Positions 1 to 5,358 of a stretch of 5,878 bases of DNA are shown in pieces (the first letter of the stretch is position 1; every line of letters starts with the position of its first letter). The position numbers and the translations under genes were made by a program. The DNA lies in NCBI GenBank assembly GCA_947446335.1, contig CANFGA010000216.1, positions 1 through 5,878 on the forward strand, read 5' to 3'. Origin of the DNA: Oxalobacteraceae bacterium (GTDB lineage Bacteria > Pseudomonadota > Gammaproteobacteria > Burkholderiales > Burkholderiaceae_D). The notes under the pieces are model-generated. The model saw only the letters and a program-made list of their open reading frames with translations. It searched no databases and had not been told where the DNA came from.

Positions 1-894
1 CAGCAACTTGACCTGGAAGGCGAACGAGGTGTCGCCGATCTCGTCGAGGAAGACGGTGCCGCCGTCGGCGCGCTGGAAGATGCCGGCATGGTCTTCATAG
101 GCGCCGGTGAAGGAGCCGCGCTTGTGGCCAAACAATTCCGATTCGAGCAAATTGTCCGAGATCGCACCGCAGTTTTCCATCACGAACACGCGTTCGGCGC
201 GCGGACTGGCATAGTGCATCGCGCGCGCCAGCAATTCCTTGCCGCTGCCCGATTCGCCCAGCACCAGCACCGACAAGTCGTAGCGCGCCACCCGCGCAGC
301 GAGTTCGCAGATGCCGTCGACCGGGCTGCCGGGGGCGCGCACGATCCGGTCGAAGTGAAAACTCGACTTCAGCCGCGTCTGCTTCTCGTCGGTGCGCGCG
401 CGCAGCACCGGGGTGCTGGTGCGCAACTCCTTGTCGAGCCGGTGCATGTCGAGTTGCAGCGTGCGCGCCTCGATCGCGCCGCGCACCGAAGCGAGCAAGT
501 GATCGGGCATCCACGGCTTGAGCACGTATTGGTAGACGCCGGCGTCGTTGATGCCGGCGATGATGTCTTCGGCGTCGGTGTAACCCGAGATCACGATGCG
601 CACCACGTCCGGCCAGCGCTCGCGCACTTCCTTCAAAAATTGCACGCCGGTGGTGCCCGGCATGCGCTGGTCGCACAGGATCACCATGAAGCGGTGGCGC
701 TCCATCAGCGTGCGCGCCTGGTCGGCCGAACTGGCCGTCAAGACATTGAAATCCTCTTCCAGCGTGCGCCGGATCGCGTGCTGGGACAGCACTTCATCGT
801 CGACGACGAGGACGGCCGGCAAGCTGTTCTCGCCAAAGCGATGATCCAGATCGCAAGCAAGGTCATCGGCAAAATCGGAATCAGGAATGATCAT
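1..894 (-). CDS. hoxA: HoxA, NtrC-type response regulator of hydrogenase genes (5' part, runs off left edge)
   Basis: The first 298 codons are visible without a stop; the rest of the AAA+ domain and the DNA-binding domain lie off the window. The receiver domain spans about residues 27-145: acidic pocket D32-D33, phospho-acceptor D75 in the LCDQRMPG segment, conserved S103 and K126. The sigma-54 activator domain starts near residue 180: Walker A GESGSGKE at 213-220, the sigma-54 contact loop GSFTGAY at 260-266 (usually GAFTGA; Ser for Ala is tolerated), and Walker B TVFLDE at 280-285. In Cupriavidus necator, HoxA activates hydrogenase operons with sigma-54, is active when unphosphorylated, and is controlled by the kinase HoxJ and the H2-sensing HoxBC. 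Position directly after hypX supports HoxA over a generic NtrC homologue. The ATG overlaps the hypX end by 14 bp and has AAGGAG 12 nt upstream, a long spacing. TTG codon 25 is a possible alternative start giving a more usual short N-terminus. Confidence 0.93.
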   Translation of the reverse strand, partial: MIIPDSDFADDLACDLDHRFGENSLPAVLVVDDEVLSQHAIRRTLEEDFNVLTASSADQARTLMERHRFMVILCDQRMPGTTGVQFLKEVRERWPDVVRIVISGYTDAEDIIAGINDAGVYQYVLKPWMPDHLLASVRGAIEARTLQLDMHRLDKELRTSTPVLRARTDEKQTRLKSSFHFDRIVRAPGSPVDGICELAARVARYDLSVLVLGESGSGKELLARAMHYASPRAERVFVMENCGAISDNLLESELFGHKRGSFTGAYEDHAGIFQRADGGTVFLDEIGDTSFAFQVKLL

Positions 895-2764
895 CGGGGG
901 TGACTGCTCCTTTCAAAGCGGTGTCGCTGCCGCGCCAGGTGGCGCAATTCGCTCCAGCGCCAGGTGGCGCAAGTCGATGCAGCGCCAGATGGCGCGGCGT
1001 CCATGCGTGGGCCATCTTGTGCACGAAATGATAACGTGCAACATGGTAACTCGGGTCAAAACCGTAAAAATTGCGATGGATTTTTTTCAGTTCATCATCG
1101 CGGTACGCTTGCAAGGGCTTGGCCGCTTCATCTTGCGCGCGCAGCATCCGTTTACGCGCAATCATCGCGTCGGCATCGGGCACCAGGGCCGCGGCGCGCA
1201 AGGCAGTTTCGCGGACAAAATCAACGGCATCGAGCCCGAATACGGCATCGATCAGCTTGATTTCCATCGCCGCCAGCGCGGCCAGCGGCAGCCGGCTTTG
1301 CATCAATGCGCGCGCAGCTGTCTCGCCCAGGCGCCGTGGCAGCAGATAGGTCCAGTACTCCGAGCCGTGCAGATTGCCCATGTTCTTGTAATGCGGGTTC
1401 AGCAGCACATCGGGATGGGCCCAGGCCAGATCGGTGGCCAAGGCCAGAAAAGCGCCGCCGGCGCCGGCATTGCCGCGCAAAGCCGAGATCGTCACGTGAT
1501 CGGTGGCGCTGATGATTTCCAGCACCAGATCGTCGATCGCATCGATGTTGTTCGACGATTCATCGGCCGCGCTCTCGCCGGGGCGATGGGCGCTAGCCTC
1601 GATCCGGTTCAAGTGGATCCCGTTGCTGAAAAAATCTTCGCCGCCCAGCAAGACCAGCACCCGCGTCGGGCGGCTCTTGGCGAACTTGAGCGCCTGCTGC
1701 AGGCGCCGGCACTGATCGGTCGACATCGCGCCATTGTAGAAATCAAACGACAGGAAGCCAACCAATGCTCCGACCACCCCGTCTTCCCGATAGCGCAATT
1801 GACCCCATTCGTCATCAAGACGCGTCAAGGCCGCCGGCAATTGCGGCAGCAGCGCAAACGGCCCCGGAAACAAGTCGGCCACCGGCAATTTGAACGGCTG
1901 CTCGACCTCGTCGACCGAAGGCAACAGCCGCGCATGGCCGATCCAGATGCCGCCATCGACGCACAGGCGCAACACCGCGTGCTCGCGCCTGGCGACGATG
2001 TCGCCGGGCGCTCCACAATGATGGGCGACGATATCGCCTGGCGTTCCACACTTGTTGGCGACAACATCATGGACGACAACTTCAAGAGTCGCCCTGCTCA
2101 CCGGATGCGCATCGTACAGATGGCAGGGCGTGCCGAACAGGCTGTCGAGCACGCCCGGCGCGCCATCGGCGGCGTGGATCTTCGCCAGCACCACGGCGCT
2201 GGAATCGCGCTGCCAGTCGATGCGGCGATCTTGCTGGCGCATCGCGGGGCGCCATCTGCCGCGCACCCCGCCCGCCCGGACCAGATCGGCCAGCGGCACC
2301 GGATGCGCGCCACGCGCGAACTTGTCGACCGCCTCCAGCACCGCGCGCAGCGCCGCAGCGGTCACTTCAGACCGGTACAAGCTGCTTTTCCTGGCGCTGC
2401 GCAGCGCGCAGCTTGCGTGCGCCCACACAGCGCCGCCATCCATCTCGGCATTCGCTTGCAGCACCGTCACGCCCCAGATCGATTCCTGCTCCAGGATGGC
2501 CCAGTCAAGCGCCGACGGTCCCCGGTCGCCGACGATGCCAGGATGCAAGACCATACACACATGATGCTGCCAGATTTCTGCTGGAATCGCGCGCTTGAGA
2601 AACGGCGCGATGATCAGATCGGGCTGGAACAGCGCGACCGCTTCCAGGCTGACCGTATCGGCGATATCGAACTCGACCGATACCAGGTGGCCTTTGGCGC
2701 GCAGCGCGACGAACAGGCGCTGCGTCAGGCTGTTGAAGGCATGGGTCAGGAACAGGATGCGCAT
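881..2764 (-). CDS. hypX: HypX/HoxX, CO-ligand-synthesising hydrogenase maturation factor
   Basis: This 627-residue protein has two domains. The N-terminal part (about 1-285) resembles 10-formyltetrahydrofolate hydrolase/transferase: HPG at 74-76 followed by the GDRGPSALDWAI segment, then the MDGG motif with candidate catalytic Asp109. The C-terminal part (about 325-590) is crotonase-like: GGEDFFSNGIHLNRIE at 374-389, the glycine-rich oxyanion-hole stretch RGNAGAGGAF at 430-439, and a conserved block at 457-478 that includes E469 and Y470. In this family the first domain is thought to pass a formyl group from formyl-THF to CoA and the second to release CO, the active-site carbonyl ligand under oxic conditions. 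The start MRILFLTHAFNSLTQRL is typical of the family, but no Shine-Dalgarno sequence precedes it. The protein seems longer than usual because of an 11-residue tandem repeat at about 235-260 and a repeat-derived tail after about residue 597. hypE ends 30 bp upstream. Confidence 0.95.
   Translation of the reverse strand: MRILFLTHAFNSLTQRLFVALRAKGHLVSVEFDIADTVSLEAVALFQPDLIIAPFLKRAIPAEIWQHHVCMVLHPGIVGDRGPSALDWAILEQESIWGVTVLQANAEMDGGAVWAHASCALRSARKSSLYRSEVTAAALRAVLEAVDKFARGAHPVPLADLVRAGGVRGRWRPAMRQQDRRIDWQRDSSAVVLAKIHAADGAPGVLDSLFGTPCHLYDAHPVSRATLEVVVHDVVANKCGTPGDIVAHHCGAPGDIVARREHAVLRLCVDGGIWIGHARLLPSVDEVEQPFKLPVADLFPGPFALLPQLPAALTRLDDEWGQLRYREDGVVGALVGFLSFDFYNGAMSTDQCRRLQQALKFAKSRPTRVLVLLGGEDFFSNGIHLNRIEASAHRPGESAADESSNNIDAIDDLVLEIISATDHVTISALRGNAGAGGAFLALATDLAWAHPDVLLNPHYKNMGNLHGSEYWTYLLPRRLGETAARALMQSRLPLAALAAMEIKLIDAVFGLDAVDFVRETALRAAALVPDADAMIARKRMLRAQDEAAKPLQAYRDDELKKIHRNFYGFDPSYHVARYHFVHKMAHAWTPRHLALHRLAPPGAGANCATWRGSDTALKGAVTPDDHS
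907..912 (-). promoter_or_regulatory. Ribosome binding site of hoxA
   Basis: On the minus strand AAGGAG lies inside the last codons of hypX, 12 nt before the hoxA ATG at 894-892. The core is strong but the spacing is longer than the usual 5-9 nt. It supports this ATG as the start and suggests hoxA is translated from the same mRNA as hypX, with some coupling. Confidence 0.6.
932..1006 (-). repeat. 25-bp tandem repeat (about 2.7 copies) with palindromic core, 3' end of hypX
   Basis: Copies begin at 932, 957 and 982. The first two agree at 22 of 25 positions. The third keeps the 14-bp core with one change, then diverges with an apparent 1-nt shift. The core GCGCCAGGTGGCGC is an inverted repeat, so in the mRNA each copy can form a 5-bp GCGCC/GGCGC stem with a 4-nt loop. 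Three such stems sit in a row, the last ending 37 nt before the hoxA start. Because 25 is not a multiple of three, the copies are read in successive frames and code for RHLALHR, then LAPPGAGAN, then CATWRGSD, at the HypX C-terminus. Confidence 0.85.
1991..2071 (-). repeat. 33-bp in-frame tandem repeat (about 2.5 copies) inside hypX
   Basis: Units lie at 1991-2023 and 2024-2056 (26 of 33 positions identical), with a decayed half copy from 2057. In protein, reading in hypX order, they give a decayed VVANK, then CGTPGDIVAHH, then CGAPGDIVARR (residues about 234-260). The last copy, CGAPGDIVARR followed by a strand and IWIGHARL, looks like the normal end of the formyltransferase C-terminal subdomain, where a PG-x-[IV] motif usually occurs once. 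The extra copies therefore look like an insertion of about 11-22 residues. Confidence 0.85.
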
Positions 2765-2794
2765 GAGTGTGAGTATGGGTATGTTCAGGACATG

Positions 2795-3871
2795 TCAGCA
2801 GATGCGCGGCAATTGCTCGCCCGACAGCCAGTCGACGATGCGCCGGCCGCCGAAGCGGGTGCGCATCTGGACGAAATGGTGATCATCGACGCCAACAACG
2901 CCGATCCGCGCGGCGTTGACACCGAGCCGGTGGCTGCGCATGCTTGCTAGCAACGCATCGGCATCTTCGGGCGCGCAGATCGCAACCAGCTTGCCTTCGT
3001 TGGCGACATACAGCGGATCGAGGCCGAGAAATTCACAGGCAGCGTCGACCTGGGGCGCGACCGGAATCGCAGCCTCATCGAGCACCATGCCCACGCTCGA
3101 CTGCTTGGCGATTTCATTGAGGGTCGTCGCCAGGCCGCCGCGCGTCGGGTCGCGCAGCACATGCACGCGCGGCACTGCAGCCAGCATCTGCGCCACCAGC
3201 GTGTGTAGGCAAGCGGTGTCGGACAAGATCTCGGTCTCGAAAGCGAGGGATTCGCGCTTCGACATGATTGCCACCCCATGGTCGCCGATCGTGCCCGAGA
3301 CCAGGATCACGTCGCCGGGACGCGCGCCGGCGCCATCGATGTGGATGCCGGGAGGAACCATGCCGATGCCGGTGGTCGTGATGAACACCCCATCGCCCTT
3401 GCCGCGCTCGACGACCTTGGTGTCGCCGGTGATGATCGCCACGCCGGCCTCGCGTGCTGCCTGCGCCATCGATTCCACGATCCGCTTCAGATCACGCAAA
3501 GGAAAGCCTTCCTCGATGATGAAACTGGCCGACAGATAGAGCGGATGCGCGCCCGACATCGCCACGTCGTTGATGGTGCCGTGCACCGACAGGCAGCCGA
3601 TGTCGCCGCCGGGAAAAAACAGCGGCGACACCACATGGCCATCGGTAGCCATCACCATGCGCCCCGGAACGCTGGTGAAACTGGCCTGGTCATTGCCCTG
3701 GTTCAGCCATTCGTTGTCGAAGGCGGCGACGAACAATTCGGTGATCAGTTGCGCCGAAGCGCGCCCGCCGGCGCCGTGCCCCATGTCGATGACGCCGTGC
3801 TTGAAGTCGAGCGCGCGCACATAGTCTTTCTTGATGCCGTTATTGATCCCGTTATCCATGTCATCGCTCAT
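2795..3871 (-). CDS. hypE: HypE, carbamoyl dehydratase of [NiFe]-hydrogenase maturation
   Basis: HypE (358 residues) takes a carbamoyl group from HypF onto its C-terminal cysteine and dehydrates it with ATP to a thiocyanate, the source of the active-site cyanides. The chain ends exactly in PRIC with Cys358, the family hallmark. PurM/AIR-synthase-like motifs are clear: GHGAGGRAS at 31-39, ATDGHVVSPLFFPGGDIG at 75-92, HGTINDVAMSGA at 97-108, IITGDTKVV at 146-154, and RDPTRGGLATTLNEIA at 240-255. The start is the ATG that overlaps the hypD stop as ATGA; it gives MSDDMDNG and family-like length, whereas an upstream in-frame Met at 3997 would only translate the hypD end out of frame. Only a weak GGTGG/GGCGGG stretch precedes it, so translation is probably coupled to hypD. 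The N-terminal NGINNGI residues come from a 12-bp duplication. Confidence 0.98.
   Translation of the reverse strand: MSDDMDNGINNGIKKDYVRALDFKHGVIDMGHGAGGRASAQLITELFVAAFDNEWLNQGNDQASFTSVPGRMVMATDGHVVSPLFFPGGDIGCLSVHGTINDVAMSGAHPLYLSASFIIEEGFPLRDLKRIVESMAQAAREAGVAIITGDTKVVERGKGDGVFITTTGIGMVPPGIHIDGAGARPGDVILVSGTIGDHGVAIMSKRESLAFETEILSDTACLHTLVAQMLAAVPRVHVLRDPTRGGLATTLNEIAKQSSVGMVLDEAAIPVAPQVDAACEFLGLDPLYVANEGKLVAICAPEDADALLASMRSHRLGVNAARIGVVGVDDHHFVQMRTRFGGRRIVDWLSGEQLPRIC
3832..3855 (-). repeat. 12-bp direct tandem repeat at the 5' end of hypE
   Basis: Two adjacent 12-bp units (3832-3843 and 3844-3855) differ at one position. They keep the reading frame and code for the repeated NGI of the HypE N-terminus (residues about 7-13), in a stretch before the first conserved motif where length should matter little. 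Confidence 0.75.
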
Positions 3872-5007
3872 CCCGCCACCACCGCGATATCCTTGAAGCG
3901 GCCATAGGAATAATGCGCTGCACAAGCGCCTTCGCTCGAGACCATGCACGAACCCATCGGATTTTCCGGCGTACAAACGGTGCCGAAGATCTTGCAATCA
4001 AGCGGTTTTTTCACGCCGCGCAAAATGGCGCCGCATTCGCACGCCTTGTTGTCTGGCACCGGCGTGTAAGCGAGGTCATAGCGCCGCTCGGCGTCGAAAC
4101 GGGCGAACGCCGGCCGTATCCGCAGCGCGCTGTACGGCACTTCGCCCAGGCCGCGCCATTCGAAGGTCGGACGCAATTCGAATACCTCGGACACCACCGC
4201 TTGCGCCGTCAAATTGCCGTCGAAGCTGACCGCGCGCACGAATTCGTTTTCGACTTCACAGCGCCCTTCGTTGACCTGGCGGATCAGCATTAGTATCGAT
4301 TGCATCACGTCGAGCGGCTCGAAGCCGGCGATCACGACCGGTTTGCGGTATTCCTCGGCGAAGTGGACATAGGGCGCGCTGCCGATGACGATGCTGACAT
4401 GGGCCGGGCCGATGAAGCCGTCGATCGGCACGGTGCCGTAATCGCGCACTTCGGGCGATTCGAGGATGTGCGTGATCGCCGATGGCGTGAGCACATGGCA
4501 GCACAGCACGCTGAAATTGTCCAGCTCCAGTTCGCGCGCGGTGCGGATCACCAGCGCAGTTGGCGGCGTCGTGGTCTCGAAGCCGATCGCGAAAAACACC
4601 ACTTCGCGCTCCGGATTTTCTTGCGCGATGCGCAGCGCATCGAGCGCCGAATACACCATCCGGATATCGCCGCCGCGCGCCTTGGCACGGGTCAGCGACA
4701 TGCCGCCAGACGCCGGCACGCGCATCGTGTCGCCGTAGGTGCACACGATCACGTTGCGCTCCAGGGCCAGCGTCAATGCATGGTCGATGCGCCCGATCGG
4801 CAGCACGCAGACCGGACAGCCGGGGCCGTGGATCATCCTTACGTTATCGGGCAGCAAGTCGCTGATCCCGTAGCGCGAAATCGCATGCGTATGGCCGCCG
4901 CAAAATTCCATGAAACTGTAGCGGCGTTCAGGCAAGGCTTCTTCAACGATGCGGGCGGCGATCTTTTGCGCCAGGTTGCCATCGCGAAATTCATTGATGT
5001 ATTTCAT
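3868..5007 (-). CDS. hypD: HypD, iron-sulfur scaffold for Fe(CN)2CO assembly
   Basis: HypD (379 residues, normal for the family) forms the HypC-HypD complex on which the iron receives its cyanide and CO ligands. Visible signatures are FCGGHTH at 35-41 with Cys36, GPGCPVCVLP at 61-70 with Cys64 and Cys67, and IGFETTTPPTA at 141-151. The Cys-rich C-terminus (C323, C325, C338, C345, C354, C362) supplies the [4Fe-4S] ligands. The start MKYINEFRDG is family-typical. Its ATG overlaps the hypC stop as ATGA, with GGAG 8 nt upstream (5016-5019). A longer in-frame reading to 5262 was rejected because it only retranslates hypC out of frame. The downstream hypE is coupled in the same ATGA fashion. All key cysteines are present, so it looks functional. 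Confidence 0.98.
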   Translation of the reverse strand: MKYINEFRDGNLAQKIAARIVEEALPERRYSFMEFCGGHTHAISRYGISDLLPDNVRMIHGPGCPVCVLPIGRIDHALTLALERNVIVCTYGDTMRVPASGGMSLTRAKARGGDIRMVYSALDALRIAQENPEREVVFFAIGFETTTPPTALVIRTARELELDNFSVLCCHVLTPSAITHILESPEVRDYGTVPIDGFIGPAHVSIVIGSAPYVHFAEEYRKPVVIAGFEPLDVMQSILMLIRQVNEGRCEVENEFVRAVSFDGNLTAQAVVSEVFELRPTFEWRGLGEVPYSALRIRPAFARFDAERRYDLAYTPVPDNKACECGAILRGVKKPLDCKIFGTVCTPENPMGSCMVSSEGACAAHYSYGRFKDIAVVAG

Positions 5008-5264
5008 CGCACATTCTCCAGGGTCAATTTTTCGATCGGCGCTGCCTGCAGCGCGGCGATCTCGTCGAACAAGGCCAGCGTGCGCAGCGCCTCGTCCGGA
5101 TCGAGCTTGCCGATCGCAAAGCCGACATGCAGAATCACGTAGTCGCCGACGGCGACCGTATCGAGCAAGGCGGTGGAAATTTCCTTGCGCACGCCGGACA
5201 GGTCGATGATCGCCCGTTGGTTGGCAAGTACTTCGATGACGCGAACCGGGATGGCCAGACACAT
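5004..5264 (-). CDS. hypC: HypC, HypD-partner chaperone of hydrogenase maturation
   Basis: This 86-residue protein begins MCLAIPVRVIEV, the diagnostic HypC/HupF N-terminus. Cys2, exposed after removal of the initiator Met, binds the iron intermediate and later contacts the hydrogenase large subunit. The H46-VGFAI segment is the second conserved block. The start at 5264 is set by the need for Cys2 and by a good AGGAG 6 nt upstream. An in-frame reading back to 5429 would bury the cysteine and cross the hypF end, so it was rejected. The gene overlaps hypD by 4 bp (ATGA). Only one copy is visible here; a hydrogenase-specific paralogue could exist elsewhere. Confidence 0.98.
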   Translation of the reverse strand: MCLAIPVRVIEVLANQRAIIDLSGVRKEISTALLDTVAVGDYVILHVGFAIGKLDPDEALRTLALFDEIAALQAAPIEKLTLENVR

Positions 5265-5270
5265 GATGAG

Positions 5271-5275
5271 CTCCT
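5271..5275 (-). promoter_or_regulatory. Ribosome binding site of hypC
   Basis: AGGAG on the minus strand, 6 nt before the ATG at 5264. It is the best Shine-Dalgarno in the window and decides the short HypC start. It lies 17 nt downstream of the repeat hairpin in the mRNA. Confidence 0.85.
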
Positions 5276-5292
5276 GAAGTAATGACGATATT

Positions 5293-5312
5293 GTTGCAAC
5301 CGAAGCTGCAAC
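5293..5312 (-). promoter_or_regulatory. Predicted mRNA hairpin with UUCG tetraloop upstream of hypC
   Basis: In the minus-strand transcript the arms GUUGCAGC and GUUGCAAC pair over 8 bp (one G-U) around a UUCG loop closed by C-G, an unusually stable tetraloop. No U-tract follows (the next bases are AAUAUCG), so it does not look like an intrinsic terminator. A role in mRNA processing, protection of the hypCDEX message or translation control is possible but is inference. An alternative hairpin from 5305-5324 uses the same central arm. Confidence 0.6.
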
Positions 5313-5328
5313 CATGGCTGCAACCGGG
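5293..5328 (-). repeat. Three 12-bp tandem repeats in the hypF-hypC gap
   Basis: Units lie at 5293-5304, 5305-5316 and 5317-5328; each holds (on the minus strand) GGTTGCAGC or GGTTGCAAC plus a variable triplet. The rest of the 94-bp gap (5265-5358) shows the hypC ribosome binding site and no promoter motif I can support. The repeats generate the hairpins described separately. Confidence 0.85.
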
Positions 5329-5358
5329 TTGACGAATTCAGCCTGGCAATTGTGCTGA

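Noticed and set aside
88..903. Plus-strand open frame of 271 codons opposite hoxA
   Set aside because: Antisense shadow of the hoxA coding frame; no domain, no ribosome binding site of note, and the minus strand has clear HoxA motifs throughout.
1081..1087. A7 run in the hypX coding strand as a programmed frameshift or broken-gene site
   Set aside because: The HypX frame continues with conserved-looking sequence on both sides (residues about 558-590), and no alternative product is evident.
1991..2071. CRISPR-like or mobile-element repeat
   Set aside because: Units are directly adjacent with no spacers, in frame within hypX, and without inverted ends or a transposase.
887..2950. Very long plus-strand open frame (687 codons) opposite hypX
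   Set aside because: It lies in exact antisense codon register with hypX. In GC-rich genes the codons TTA, CTA and TCA are rare, so the antisense frame lacks stops. The translation is Arg/Gln/His-rich with no recognisable domain.
3278..5142. Plus-strand open frames opposite hypD and hypE (3278-3907, 4300-5142)
   Set aside because: Low-complexity His/Arg/Ala-rich translations, antisense to well-conserved proteins.
5293..5312. Intrinsic terminator between hypF and hypC
   Set aside because: The hairpin is stable but is followed by AAUAUCG instead of a U-tract, and the downstream genes belong to the same pathway and strand.
5265..5358. Sigma-54 or sigma-70 promoter for hypC in the hypF-hypC gap
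   Set aside because: I could not find a GG/GC-spaced sigma-54 element or a convincing -35/-10 pair by eye.
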